Positions 47,929-61,010 are shown, numbered from the stretch's first letter. The stretch is 64,000 nt of DNA from Manis javanica (GCF_040802235.1 NC_133170.1:1007001-1071000); one strand, 5' to 3'. A program made the numbers and translations. Notes: generated by a model not told the origin, from the letters alone.

Positions 47929-48098
47929 CTCTTCATTTCTATACTTTCCCAGCCAATACACTGGCTCTCCTGGGTAGCCTACAAACTTGCCCTTGAAGAA
48001 GGCAATGTAGAAACATGAGGAATAGTAGTTGACGAACTGGAATAAGAACATCTTCATAGTCAGGCTGTTCTCGTAGTCTGTCTGGGTCCTCGGGAGCT
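47929..48098 (-). CDS. ANO6: ANO6 coding exon: TM4-TM5, scrambling region
   Basis: This 170-nt exon has acceptor gacctcag ending at 48099 and donor GAGGAG-type AAGAG|gtaaga at 47928. It encodes [18 protein letters not shown], then the TM4-TM5 hairpin with [16 protein letters not shown], and ends in YRNEE. Published work places the domain that confers lipid scrambling on ANO6 in TM4-TM5, so this exon carries it. The intron to the next exon is only 197 bp (47732-47928), the shortest in the window. Confidence 0.97.
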
Positions 48099-49125
48099 CT
48101 GAGGTCAAAACAAGGAACATTGTAAAGCTCAGCTGCTTTGGCTCCCTGATGAAAGACATTGATCCAGGAGTTCAACATGTTTAAAAAAATACAATTCACA
48201 CAGTTTCCATTTAAACTGTTTTGAATTCCTTCATACAGCTACTGTGTTAATTACAAGTTTACACATTGTTACAAGAGTTTTTCTGCTCATAAATACAATA
48301 TCCCACATGGCAAAAGAATTCAACTATTCCTTAACATTGACAAGCACAATGTTATCAAATGGACAAGAATTGTCTTCTCTCAGGTCTAAGCAGACAGAAA
48401 ACTATTCTTGAACAGCCGGCTGACACTCTCCTGCCTTCTTGAATCACAATGAGGCAGGACTGTTGAAAAGAACAAGGAAAAGAGAGGCAGCTTCCTGGAA
48501 GCGTGTGGGGGACAAAACAGGTCATCCTCTGAGGTTAGAGTGTAAGTCGGTCTGATCATCTTTAGAAGATGACCACCGAGCAGACCCTTTGGACAACAAC
48601 AGGGGCATATGTGGTCTGTGGGAAGCACTTAACTTTGGCTGCAAAGCAGCTGCCTGGGATACAAGCCAAAGAAACATTTGTTACCAGAGCTAGAGCTGAA
48701 GAGGGCGGGCGGTATGGATACGAATAGCACGGGGGCACCACGCGGCGGTGAGCCTGCCTCTCCTCGTCACAAGGGCCCTCTCTGCCTCCGGACCCATGAC
48801 CCCATTCCACTTATTTGCAATAAAGAGGCCATTTACCCTCAACAACGGGGTTCATGATCTAATGCAACTGAAAATATTATTCAGCACCGATCTGTTTACA
48901 TGGAACTTGGGCATTAAAATTCTTTGTCCCTTTTACTAACCCTGTAGATAATTCACTTCCCATAAATAGAGGAGCATAATAAAATTGTTAGATAAAATAG
49001 GTTCACACTTGGAATTTTCCAAAAATTGTAACATAGTAGAATTGAAATGCCCAAGAGACACATTCTTTGTATTCAGCAGGTCCTCGAAGTGTCTCAGAAA
49101 CTACCGAGCGGCAGGAGGGCCTCAC
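48099..49125. other. ANO6 intron sequence, nothing recognised
   Basis: Unique, AT-rich intron of about 1 kb with no named repeat. Confidence 0.45.
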
Positions 49126-49351
49126 CGAAATTAGTGATCATAATCGCCACTTTTTCATAGATGGTGTTCAGGATCATGATGACGATGAAGCTGATGACGG
49201 AGGCGGTGACGGACGTGGCTGTCTGGGGGGTCAGGTACTTCTGAAACGGGTCTGTTCCATTAAAGCTCTTGGGAAGTTTTGCAGAAAATACAATGAACAC
49301 CGACAGCCTGTAGACAATAATCCCGATGACGGAGGCAATGATCAGCAGGAT
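49126..49351 (-). CDS. ANO6: ANO6 coding exon: TM2 end, extracellular loop, TM3
   Basis: This is the longest purely coding exon (226 nt). Acceptor is tttgcag ending at 49352 and donor TTCG|gtgagg at 49125. It encodes the rest of TM2 (ILLIIASVIGIIVYRLSVF), a short loop with the N-glycosylation sequon NGT, and TM3 (TASVISFIVIMILNTIYEKV). It ends with ITNF and one base of a split glutamate codon that the next exon completes. Confidence 0.97.
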
Positions 49352-50485
49352 CTGCAAACGCAGCAAACGCAGCATGAGATTCACTAATAATCGCGTCTTT
49401 ACACTTAAAAAGCAGCCCGCTTACATGGGAAAGGGGCGCGTGTGAGGTGATATACATCTCACAGAACTGCCACATGAGGTGGAGAGCAGGCACGTTAAAT
49501 GTCCAAGATCAGAAATGGAGGGATGGTGGCCGCGTGCAGGGCGGCCCTGCTGGGGATCTGCACGGTCTGAGCCGTGTCCTGTCAACCCGAAACTGCTCCG
49601 CAAAAGTTTGGTGGCCGAGGGCACCTGTCTTGAGATGGGGTGAAGACGGGGCAGCTGGAAGCTCGTTTTGGAAGGAAAAAGGCCCCGTGGTAGCAGAATG
49701 TGAGGAAGAGCCCTCCTAGAGCCGTGGGGTCATTCGGGCCGTGCAGCAGTACTTCGGGCCCAGGTATAGTCCACACAGAGCGCAGTTTCCTTCCAGCAGA
49801 GAACCTGCTGCCGGCCCACTGTCAGACGCGGGTTCTGTCTGGGGCCCTGGGCAGAGGGCTCAGGGCTGCAGCAGCAGCAGGTCTCTGCCCACGGACATGC
49901 CACGCCATTCACGCTCGGATCTGAGATGTGGTGGCCGCTGTGAGACAGAAGCTGCACAGAATGTGCCTTCTGGGGCCCAGCAGACCCTGTCGGGTTTCCT
50001 CCGGGGAGTGACTGCCAGCCAGGGCGGCCCTCGGGCCCGACGCCTGCACCCGAGCCCCAGCTTGGCATCTCCTGCGGCGCCAACCTCCTCACCCACGTTA
50101 CGGGCACAGTAATGCGACTAGCCACAGGAGTGCTGTGGGGACTCGACGGGCTACCACAGGGAAAGGCAGCCCCGACGTGAAGCCCAGGCACACGGAGAGT
50201 GCTGAGCATTGGCTACGATCACGGCAAGCAGTGGTAAGAAGAGGCTTTCCCTCTCCCAGCCGTCAGTCCGTAGAACGGCATCATATCTCCCCTGTAATCT
50301 CTCTCTCTCTCTTTCCTTTCCTTCACATGTAAGGCTTAATATGTAACGTGTGTGAGAACATGTGAACCCCGGGCACGGCTGAGAAGGATGCACTGGAGAG
50401 GAAGCATGCCGAGGCCTCCCCGAGCACACCTGACCAGCGTTTAAACAGTGACACGGGTAACAGCGAGGACACTCTCCATGCTTAC
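49352..50485. other. ANO6 intron, GC-rich unique sequence
   Basis: Mixed GC, no repeat or gene recognised. The 159-codon minus frame (49730-50209) has no domain and is treated as chance. A short (CT)n lies near 50299-50313. Confidence 0.4.
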
Positions 50486-50489
50486 TACC

Positions 50490-50645
50490 CACCTCAGCAC
50501 GTCCGTCATCCTGTGCATCCTCACGACAGCCCTGTGAGGCAGGTGGTGTTAGATCTCTTCCACAGATGAGGAAATAGAGCCACGGAGATTAAGCGATTTG
50601 CCCCAAACTAAGCAATTTAGGAACTGAGATACTCACAGACTCCAG
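50490..50645 (+). repeat. MIR SINE
   Basis: Clear MIR: gtgcatcctcacgacagccc, tgaggcaggtggtgttagat, cacagatgaggaaatagagc, gattaagcgatttgcccc. Confidence 0.8.
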
Positions 50646-50889
50646 AGACCCGCTAAGCTGCACACAGCAGTGCCTGCCTCACGGTTTATGGAATGAGTTC
50701 TGATCATCTCAAGAGTCTTACAAATGTGGCACATTTCCTGATTCTTCAGGGCATGTGATAGGCTTAATATTTCCTCATGGGAGGAAGCTTGTCATCTTCC
50801 TTCCTCAAGTCTCTTTATCTTTTCTAATATAACCTTAATGTACTTTTCTGATCACGACTCTACTATATGCTTAGTATAGAAAATTTGAA

Positions 50890-51450
50890 AGGACCCAGTA
50901 GTGGACACTGGCTTTTGCTGCCCTGCATCTGTTCCCAGTCTTAGAAAAAGACCCAGATTTTACTCCATTTTCAGTCCCATGGTTTGCTCTGGACTCCCTG
51001 CCCCAGCTTCAGAGACAGATCCTGATTGGTCTGAGACAAATAGGTATCCCATCCTATTGGCCTCAGCAACCGATTCAAGGACTGATGAATGATCTAGTAA
51101 GAGCCATGGAGATGTGAGGAGCTACTCCTAGTGCCCATGGGGGGGGGAAAAGTTTCCTCTGTCAATACAGGAGGCTACTGAAAGAGATCTCTCTCCGCTT
51201 GGATATGATGCAAGATCTGGAATGCTGCAGCCACTTTGTGACCTGAAGGGAGTGCCTAAAACCAGCATACTGAGAGACCACAGAAAAAACACAACCACTG
51301 ATGTCATCTGGGCTGCAGTATCTATCAGTGGCTGAAGTTGTACCTCTCACCTGGGATTTTCAGTTACAGGAACCAATAAATCCCACCCACCCTCATTTCT
51401 ATGTTGTTGCTTAGACCAAATGGAGACTGATTTTCTAAAGACTCCTAACT
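50890..51450 (+). mobile_element. Old LTR (MaLR/ERVL-like), tentative
   Basis: tcctgattggtctgagacaa, aagtttcctctgtcaataca, gaatgctgcagccactttgt, gggattttcagttacaggaa and ccaataaatcccacccacc fit an ancient mammalian LTR in order. The ccaataaa lies where the LTR poly(A) signal is expected. The subfamily is uncertain. Confidence 0.5.
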
Positions 51451-51619
51451 ATAAAAACAAAGGATAAAAAATACAGGAAAACAGGGACAAGTCTACTATC
51501 TACATACATACATAATTCCTTCAGAAACACACATTATTTCATATTTAAAGTCATTATACATAGGAATTTTATCCTTTCCTTAAGCCTATTATAACATTTT
51601 AACAGGTCATAAAATATTT

Positions 51620-52700
51620 TCATGGACATACATTTTCATGTCTACATAATATTTCACTGTATAAAGGGTGGGGGGTTACATATTTTGGCTGAGATACTGT
51701 ACATTTGTAATAAATATGTCTGTGACTAAATACTGACTTTTGTGTACCATTTTGAAATACTTCCTGATTAAGTTTTTGAAAGCTCAATTAGTAGGTTAAA
51801 GCAATATGAGTATTTTTGACTCCTGATACGTACTGGCAAAGTGCTTCCTGAGGCCAGCGCAGTGTAGAATTCCAGTGTAGAATGAGGGCAGCGAAGGGCT
51901 GAACCTCATCCTTGCTCAGCCGTACCACTTGGGAGGTGAAAAATCACACCTCAGTTTGATCTGCACTGATTGAGTTACTGTTGCGGCTTGAAGGCCATGT
52001 GGCTTCTCCCCGTCATGTGTGCTCGTGTTCACAGCCTCCTCAGCTCCTGTGATGTTGGGCGGTGCCTTAGAAGTGACCTAGAGTCTATTTTATTGAAGAT
52101 ATTAACCCTTTTCCCTATTTGCTAACAAATCATTCTACTGGTGTTTTTGCTTTAAATATAGGATGCTTTTTTGGTGTGGAAATCTTCAACTATTTTCCTC
52201 TGAAACTTTTCTCATTGTTACTAAATTGAGAAAGTCATATTGCATCTAGGATTGTACATTCATCAATATTTATTTATAGCTTTTATGGTGTTGCTTTTTA
52301 AAATGTTTCTGGAATTTATATACTATGTGTTTGATAGTATGGTTTTAAACTTTACTTTTTTCCCCCCAAATAGCTAACAAGTGTTCCATTACCATTTATT
52401 GAATAATTTTTACTTATCCCACTGATTTATAATGCCTCCCTCCTCGTATATCAAATTTTTGTTGCTATCAGGGGCCATATTTGAGCTTCATGTTCTACTC
52501 TCTAATCTGGCTGTTCTGGAGCTAATAAAACGCTCATTATACTGCTAATTATATTACCAATATGACTTTACTAAAAACAAACGCAGAATTAATTATTTGA
52601 GTTCTGTTATTTTATAAATTTTGTCTTTTTACCTAAAACCATTTAAGGCTTGTTTAAGGCTTCCTTTATGTCTTTCAATAGTTTTTATGTTTTCTTCGAT
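51620..52700 (-). mobile_element. Old L1 fragments in ANO6 intron
   Basis: gctcaattagtaggttaaag, cctgatacgtactggcaaag, gatattaacccttttcccta and atttatagcttttatggtgt follow the complement of L1M sequence. Strongly diverged and gapped. Confidence 0.5.
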
Positions 52701-53032
52701 AGTTCCATCATCTTGCTGCTCAGGCTAGTCCTAGACATTTTATTTCAGTTGTTACTACCAGAGAATCGTGGAATTCTCAGTGCTTCCCACTCGATGTCTT
52801 CATGAGAAATGGGAAGGTCCTGGACCGCTGGTCTGTGTGAACCAGTGAGGTGCAGGGTGCGGAAGCAGCCGTGTGAGCAGACAGGTATCCTGAAACCTGG
52901 ATCGCTGCTCTACCTCAGGTAAGTAGTTCCCTGGAAACAATTCTACGAGATTACACAGGGTCCAGCTCAGCTTCTAATTGCCTTGCTGTGTAAGACAGAA
53001 CATTAACAAATCTGTGGCGGGCTCGTACGTAC

Positions 53033-53110
53033 CCAGAACAGGACGGCGCTTGCGCAGAGGGCTATACGTATACATTTCCCGCAGGTAGTGAAGGGGACAC
53101 GCTCTTCTTC
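53033..53110 (-). CDS. ANO6: ANO6 coding exon: lead into TM2
   Basis: This 78-nt exon is exactly 26 codons, phase 0 at both ends. Acceptor is ccccag at 53116-53111 and donor TGG|gtacgt at 53032. It encodes EEERVPFTTCGKCIRI and the first part of TM2 (ALCASAVLFW). A phase 0-0 exon could be skipped without a frameshift, but skipping would remove half of TM2. Confidence 0.96.
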
Positions 53111-53413
53111 CTGGGGAAAAAAAAAGAAAAGTCGAGTCAAGGAAGGGATCACTCCAGTGAAATGACAGTTCTCCTGCTTGGTCACTCAATCTTAGGCTTA
53201 ACTTCTTTTTAATGAGTTTTCAAACAGAGCTTCCTTATTCACGGTTGCCTGCTTTCTGTTCCTCTCAAACACACAGACAACACATGCAGTGTTCACTTTA
53301 AAGATATTGCAAATGCAAGGGTGAATAATAAACTATGTACCTGCTGTGACATTAGCTCTGGAATCTGGGTATCTGACAGGGCCAAGTTGTGCAGCTTTCT
53401 GAGCTTGTCTTAG

Positions 53414-53757
53414 GCTTCAGAGGGACCACGGTGACCTCAGGCCTGAGGGACCGCAGTGATCTCAGACCCCAGAGGGACTGCAGTGACCTCAGACCCCAGA
53501 GGGACTGCAGTGACCTCAGACCCCAGAGGCGACCATGGTGACCTCAGACCTCAGAGGTGACCTCAGACCCCAGAGGTGACTGTGGTGACCTTAGACCTCA
53601 CAGGCAACCATGGTGACCTCAGACCCCAGAGGTGACCAGGGTGACCTTAGACCTCAGAGGTGACCATGGTGACCTCAGACCCCAGAGGTGACCATGGTGA
53701 CCTTAGACCTCAGAGGTGACCATGGTGACCTTAGACCCCAGAGGGACTGTGGTGACA
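53414..53757 (+). repeat. 27-28 bp minisatellite, about 12 copies
   Basis: Units of the type gaccatggtgacctcagacc + ccagaggt repeat head to tail over about 344 bp, with 27-28 bp period, C/T variation at fixed places, and one shortened unit near 53555-53573. It lies about 300 bp upstream (on the transcript) of nothing coding, inside the intron 53111-55519. Each unit contains TGACCT or TGACCTT. Confidence 0.9.
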
Positions 53758-53984
53758 CACAGGGTCCAGGCAGGACAGTCTCACAGGGGCCTGCTGTACT
53801 CCCCACCCAGTACCAGTTTCCTGGTGGAGTTTCTATATTAGGTTGGTATAACTATGAATTTGTAGAGTTTCCATTTTATACTTTATAACATGTTTACATT
53901 TTTAAGAGAAGAAATAAACTCTTCTCAAGATTTACCTGGACTACAAGAGCAGCTATCGCTCACTAATAGCTGCAAATACGTGGC

Positions 53985-54160
53985 ATTCACTCTGACCAGG
54001 TACCGTGGGCTCCACACATTAAGTCAATGAGTCCTCACCACAGTCACGTGAGGCGGCAGCCCTATTACCCCCATTGTACAGCCGAGGCAGCCGGCACAGA
54101 GAAGCTAAATACTTTCCCCAAGGTCGTTCGGCTAGTAAGTCGCTGCGTCCACATTCAACC
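53985..54160 (+). repeat. MIR SINE
   Basis: accaggtaccgtgggctcca, gagtcctcaccacagtcacg, ccccattgtacagccgaggc, aaggtcgttcggctagtaag follow the MIR consensus. Confidence 0.8.
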
Positions 54161-55519
54161 TGTGTCAGTCCCACTTCACCTCCACACGACAGGCCTCTCT
54201 AAACCGAACCAGAGGCGGATGCGTTAGCAACAGAAATAAAGTGTGGAAAAAAGTTTAAAAAAAAATGAACCTTCAGTATTTTTAACAAGCCATGTTTCGA
54301 TGGAAATTTAATTAATTAATTGGCGATATAAAATTTAAAACTGGCAGGTTTAAATCACCAACTTGTCTTTTCTTTGGTATTTTTACTAGGCAGCCAATAT
54401 TGTAAGCTTTTGTTTTTCAGGATTCAAAAGACGTTTTTGAATACCTAATTTTATCTCAGTTTCTGCTTTCATTTCTGAGCATACAGTCTTTCAACAGCAC
54501 ATGCTTAGATGCCGTCTTTCAGAGCAAACAGTGGAAAATATTCATAGTGAGGATTATTTGAAGCCTGTTACATTGTAAAAGATAAATGTCACCTTCTGTT
54601 GAATATTGAACCTCATTTTTCTCCATTTATAAAATGAGGACATTGAACTGCTCCCTCCAGTCCCTTTTAGTGCCAACAGTCTGTAAATCTGTGATTCAAC
54701 TTGGAAAATCTATAATTGGGGACATTTTCAGATGCTCATGGTAAGAGCATTTTCTTTCCAAGAATTTTTCATATTCAGACCTGTCTGAATTCAGCTCTCA
54801 ATTCTCTGTGATGATAGAATGAAGCAATAACGCAGACAATTCAGAATCACCCCTCGTGGACTTTGGAATGTTTATATAGTTATATATGGCTTTTTTTTTT
54901 GTTTAATTTTTGCAGCAACAAATTTACTCTCCCAATCACATCAAACGCCCAGCACTGTGCCCGGACGTAGTTGGACCTCGACAAGCGCAGCCTTCCTGCC
55001 GCTTTTGGGCAAGAGCCACTTCGTTCTGTGCACCAACCGCAAGGCGGAGCCGCGACTGAGCCCAAGGGCAGCACAAAGGGGCAGGGGCGTCGGAGGGAAG
55101 AGGGGCCGGACTGAGGGTGCGCGCGCGCCCCTGAGAATCTACGCCGACACCGCGCACCTGCCCTCACACCTGTCACAGTCAGGCTTCTTTTTTTTTGCCC
55201 TTTTGACTGGTATTATGAAAGGACACAAACCAACGTATCTTCTATGTTCATGTCAGTCTAATTTTTTTCCATTTTCACTGTTATCAAGAAAAAAGGACCA
55301 CATTTATCTCTGCGGCCACTGTTCTAAGCAGTGTTTCTTCCCTGTGGCTGCAGGTAAGATTCCCAGAGGAACTTCGAACCCCCCTGTGCCCGACCATCAG
55401 CGCAGCCGTAGCGAGGGCACCGCGGTGTCCCAAGGTCCCGTGATCTCCAGCGCGCCAGCAGGGCTGAGAGCCGCTGCGGACACACGGCCTGAACTGCACG
55501 CGAGCCACGTCCCCGGCAC
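54161..55519. other. ANO6 intron sequence, nothing recognised
   Basis: AT-rich until 54900, then a CpG-containing GC-rich stretch (54945-55170). The 188-codon plus frame at 54957-55523 ends inside the exon antisense and is not supported. Confidence 0.4.
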
Positions 55520-55662
55520 CTGAGTGATCTCGTTGATGACCACGTGCGTGCACCGGGCCTCGTACTCCGGCCGGGGCTGCTCTTCCTGCTGTAGCTCAAC
55601 GGTGTCCCACTCATACTCAAGTTCCGCCTGGCGCCGCTTCCAGAACTCCAAGAACAAGGTGA
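55520..55662 (-). CDS. ANO6: ANO6 coding exon: end of TM1 and first cytosolic loop
   Basis: This 143-nt exon has acceptor tctgtcag ending at 55663. It encodes the end of TM1 (TLFLEFWKRR) followed by a charged cytosolic stretch, AELEYEWDTVELQQEEQ, and ends in VVINEITQ. The KRR cluster after the hydrophobic segment fits the inside end of TM1. The donor is CAG|gtgccg, which lacks the usual G at +5 and is weaker than the other donors of this gene. The exon sits at the edge of a GC-rich block (55360-55660). Confidence 0.96.
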
Positions 55663-57005
55663 CTGACAGAGAGAGAGAACAGTCACGGGGTCTGCAGTGC
55701 CGACCGCAGTTTCAGAAATCTGTCCTGAGTAATACTGATCATCCATAATACTCTCTACAGTCAACAAGTTAATTTACAGGTGATGCTAATATTTAAAATT
55801 AAAGCAAAATATTGTATGTAAAGTCTACTTCAATAAAGAACTTTTAAAATAGAAATAAAAATTATAATGAGAAAAATGAGCTAATGCATTTTTCTGAAGA
55901 AAATGTGGATCATTTATTCAGTTTATGCAAACAGGACACAGCTTGCGGGAAAGTAAGAATGCGATGGTCAAACGCAAGTGAATGTTTCGATGCGAGCGGC
56001 CGGCTACCAGCTGATCAATTCTGTAATTCAAGGGCAGCTCGGGGCCCACCCATCCTTGGGTCTGCTCCCCCTCCACCCCTCTCCCTCTCTTCCTTTCTAA
56101 GAGCCTGCAAATTTATAAATTAACACACCCTGTTGGTCCCTAAATCTCTATTCACCCAGCCAAGCCTCCCCAAATTAAAATAATGATTCTTAAATATGGT
56201 ATTTTTCTCCATCTTGTGCAAAGTATGAATAAAATAATTTTTAGAAATCTTTATCTTTCAAGACTTGTAACATAAAGAACTAAACAGAGACAATATTAGA
56301 AATTAATTGAAAATTTGGTTTCAGGGTAAGTCCTCTAGGCCCGTCATCGGAGCACTTAAAGCCCCCTTCCTATGTAGAAATGTTGAATTAATGCTGCTCC
56401 ATCCACAATATTTTTAAGTTCTGAGAATAAAGAGAAAAGAGGAATTGTATAGGAATTACGTAAGAGTAGAAATAGGACAGGAGCATACAGGAACAGCAGT
56501 GCGGACTGCTAAGAGGACTGTGAGGCTGTCAGCACATGTGGGCTGGGCGCCCAGGGTCAGCATGCAGCAAAGGCTGTCCCAGCGGTGGGTCCCGTGGTGC
56601 ACTCGGGGTGGGGGGGGCCTCAGAGCTGACCAGTGCGGGTGGGACGTCATGGCCATGTGCCCTGGGAGCCCCCACGAAGGCACGGAAACCGGAGAGCCAG
56701 GTCCTGCCCCGCGGCACTCCTGACATGATTTTAAATGCCCATCAGATGCCTCTGCGTGTCCCTCAAATCAGGAACTGAGCTGGACGGAGTGGGAGGCAAC
56801 CGCGGGAGCCAGTCTGGCGGGCGGGGACCCAGCAGGGCAGCCCAGACCCAGACGGGCAGCCGCAACAGCCGCTTCCTGAGCCCTGGCGGCAGCTGTGCCG
56901 TAATGGCTTCCGGCTCCCCAGCCCCTGCTGAGCCCGGAGGCAGGTGTTGTTCTGCAAATGACTAGGTCCGGCCTGGAGCTCGAAGGTGAGAATTAAAAAG
57001 TGCGG
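55663..57005. other. ANO6 intron sequence, nothing recognised
   Basis: AT-rich until about 56450, then GC-rich. No named repeat or gene. Confidence 0.4.
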
Positions 57006-57444
<439 letters not shown>

Positions 57445-58855
57445 TGTGTGTGTATGAAGAATCTTTACTCCAACCACAGGTGTCTGTGCGTCAGTGGGAA
57501 TGGGTGGGCTGGTGTGGCCTAAAAGGGGGGACATTTCTCAGACAAGTATGACTTGTATTACACTTATCCTAAAGGTTTTCTACCCTGAGCTTTTATGTAA
57601 TTCCTAGGGAGCAGAAAAACACTTGTAGTGCCACATACATCTGGGCACAGGAGAGATGCTACGGGAATATGATGACGAGAGGAAAACATGACAGGATCCA
57701 CCCGCCTCCTCAGGTCTGCGATTTCAGCCTCGAAGGAGGCTCACAGCAGGGCTCATGAGCACAGGTAACAAGAAAAGCACTATGAGACACTTAAAATAAT
57801 GACTTCATCACACAGACATATCCTTAAAGATATACGTATGGTGCTACCAGCAGTGTTGAAATGCTTTCTGCATTCTAAAATCTGAGGAAATAAAATGAGC
57901 TCAATACACTTAAGTCAGTTCTATAAACACAGTGTAGTTAATGATCATAGAAAGCAATGGTAGATAGGAAATGTGAGGTTTATCTTCCCAGTGTCAAAAT
58001 TAATATGTCTTTTTTGCTTTAAGATGTCTATTTAAATTAGGGCTGCCAGCATCCATTAGTAGAGGAATTCAGTAGGCATGTTAGTATTTTATAGAGTACA
58101 CATGAGGGCTGACACTAAGATCCACACCTGTTCCGAGTGTCCCCCACCTGTGTGTCCTGCATGTGTGCTCTCACTGGGGGACAAGGTGCACCTCACGATG
58201 GAGGAGGACAGGGGATCTTGACAGATGCATCTGATCTTTATTCTCCCAGTGTCAGTGTTCGGTCTCCAGCCAAAACATGCCAAATGTGAGCCGGCGACGT
58301 GACTAACTTACTAAATCAGCTTGACCATCTGTGTCCAGGAGCGGCACCTAGTCTCTCCCAAGTGCCCACAGTGAGTGGGTTGTCATTCTGCAATCTGTTT
58401 GGTGGCCTCTCATGAGAAACTCCCTCAGGGACACCCATCCAGCGCTGTCCCGCGGGCTGCACCTGCTCGCCCCGTGCGCTCTCCGGTGAGTGACCTGGGC
58501 AGTCTCATCCCCCACTCCCCACGACCTGAACTCCACCTCCCCCGAGTCACACAGAATTGGAAACGTGGTTATCTTGCAAAACAGAAACTTCTTTCTTCTA
58601 TGGCAGAACATTTACCTCAATTCAAAGTTTAAAAGTCTGCATCTAAGGACATGGTAACCTCCTCATTACATAATGATGCTGTTCAAAGGAAATGATATGA
58701 ACATAGTGCTCAAGCTTCTGTATGAGGATTATATTCTTTAGGACTGTATCTGTTCTATTTATTAAACAGAACTCATTGTACTCTAAGAGTGGCACATACT
58801 CACTAAACTCACACTGAAGTATGTAAAGCTGCTTCCCCGTGGCCCCTGACACTGA
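57445..58855. other. ANO6 intron sequence, nothing recognised
   Basis: Unique intron of mixed composition, no named repeat. Confidence 0.4.
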
Positions 58856-58859
58856 CCCC

Positions 58860-59297
58860 ACGACAGGACGGAGTGCAGCTGGGGGACCACCGCCGCCCCA
58901 GTGACAGCGGCCATCCTGTGCCCGTGCCCTTGGGCGGCCCTCCCACCTGGCACTGTTGCTGGCCTGGCCATGACTTGCTGCGGCTCATGGAAGATTTGAT
59001 GCAACCAAGGCTGAAAAAACCGTCTGCGCATTGGACCTTGTCCTCTCTTTGCAACCCTAAAGCGCCCGATAAAGAATCCTGGAGGATGAGACCCTGTGGG
59101 GCATGATGAGACGAGAGACCAAACCGGCCGGACTGCCCACCTGGGTGGGGCTGCGAGCCCTCGGCACAGACCACGCAGCCAGCGCCGCCTGGAGGGCCTG
59201 CTGGCTCGCACCCAGAATCCAGGGAAATAGCAAAGGTGTGTTTTAAGCCACTACATTTTGAGGTAGTTTTTAATGCAGTAACTGATACAACAGTCTT
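58860..59297 (+). mobile_element. Possible old LTR, 3' end best preserved
   Basis: The end, taagccactacattttgagg then tagtttttaatgcagtaact and gatacaaca, resembles 3' ends of mammalian LTRs. The 5' boundary and subfamily are uncertain. Confidence 0.4.
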
Positions 59298-59475
59298 AGA
59301 AGGCACAGATGGAGCTCTAGTGGGGGAGGCTTGGGCAATCCAAGATCCTACAGTGGATTACTCTGATAGTCTATATGAGATGTAAAATGCTATTAAATTG
59401 GTGCTTGTATGATCTTAGGGTTTTTTATGTTAAGAGGCAAAAGTAAACTGCAAAAAAAAAAGGTAAATGACTTAC

Positions 59476-59536
59476 CCCATATCCCCATAAACACTGCAAA
59501 GACTAGGGTCCCAAAACTGTCAAAGATGCACAATTT
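59476..59536 (-). CDS. ANO6: ANO6 coding exon: TM1, first part
   Basis: This 61-nt exon has acceptor tttccag at 59543-59537 and donor TGGG|gtaagt at 59475. It encodes KLCIFDSFGTLVFAVFMGIW plus the first base of a valine codon. The DSFGTLVFAVFMG stretch is the hallmark start of anoctamin TM1. It is the smallest exon of the set and reads in phase with both neighbours. Confidence 0.96.
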
Positions 59537-61010
59537 CTGGAAAATACAATGACATGCAAACAATCATATTCCCCACTTACCAGAATTCAGCAAAGAGGCA
59601 ATGCTTCATGAATCCTACAGTAAGCTGATACCTACTTTAACAATCACCATGTCCACCACACACTCACACATGGGATTTCTCATTCCTTTGAAAGCAAACA
59701 GCCTTTGCTGTATTTACCAGAGTGCTTTTCCAGTGGAATCTTTCCCTGTTGTGGTAAGTGGGCGTAGCTGCTAAGATTCCACAGGTAAAGTCTCCATCAG
59801 GCTTTTGAATAATGGCCTCTTCTTGTGAACTGTCACAGTGAGTTTGAGGAAGTAGGAATCCAATGAACTCTAAGCAACTTTCAGGTTTCCAATTTGCATC
59901 TGGTCTCTATCTCATCCTGGTTGGAGGATAAATTATTGACTTCTTGCTCTTGTTAAGAGAAGCAGGAAGCTGGGGCTTATTCTGAGAGGCCTCCCCCCAC
60001 CTCCCTCGAGAGCTCGTTCCTCACACCCAGAGACAGCGCTTCTCCCGTCCCCACCATGGCCCCCACTAGAGGGAGGGGGCACAGGTGCTTTTGGCTGACA
60101 CAACGATGGGTACAATGACAATGAATGAAAAATGGCATAGCTGCACATTTCCATAACTGATTCATTTCCTCGATCCTGATTTGATATTTCTATCTCTAAT
60201 TTGTTAACCCTTTTGGCATACATGCCAATTAGTGAATACTCTCCACCAATGACTATATAAATAAATGTATGAATGAAGAAATGGTTGGATCAATCAAAAA
60301 CAAAGAAGCATGGAAAGCGGCTCTCTTTGTCTCCTTTTTGAACTTATTTTTTTCATTTCATTCTAGTCTTCCAGTCAAATTCTTCTCTGTGCTTCCTTGC
60401 TTTGGTAAATCACTCTGACAAGACTCAAGGGATCCTTCAGGAAACTGGAGCAGAATAAAAGATTCATTTTTTCCAGAATAATGGGAAAAAATGTACACAG
60501 GGGCATATTTGAAAGTCATGTGTTAAAGGATAGGAAGGGGGAGCAGAAGAAATGAGAGAAGATGGGGGTGGGATGTGTGAAAGAGAATCTCTTGAGGAAA
60601 ATGGGCTTTCCAGTTGTGCTCTGGGCGGTACAGTTTGCCTCTGGTATTGCTGGTGGCATCTGCCTGAAGTCCAGGGCCTGGGATGTGTGCTGACCACGAG
60701 CCCACGAGCCCACGCCACTGGAGGGCAGCTTCCCTCCCACTGGCCGCAAGCTGCTGCTTTGTGCCTATGATGAGCACTTATAGTCTAGAATTTGTGTTGA
60801 TTTGGGAGGATGGGGGCAATGAAATCTATTTTAATTCACAAATTAGGTGAAAAGATCCATGTGTTGGCAGTACCCTGCAATCACATTCATTAAGAGGTGG
60901 AATAATTTTTCAAACACAGAGCTCAGCTCGAGGGTGAAGTGCCTGGCACTACCGTCAGCTGGTGGGGAATGTGGTGATGGCAGGGGAGGCACCTGTGCCA
61001 TCTATTCTGG
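59537..61010. other. ANO6 intron sequence, nothing recognised
   Basis: Unique intron. At 60063-60076 ccactagagggagg resembles the CTCF core with one mismatch. No gene is supported. Confidence 0.4.

Noticed and set aside
53414-53757. CRISPR-like array
   Set aside because: The repeats are head to tail without unique spacers, and the genome is mammalian; it is a minisatellite.
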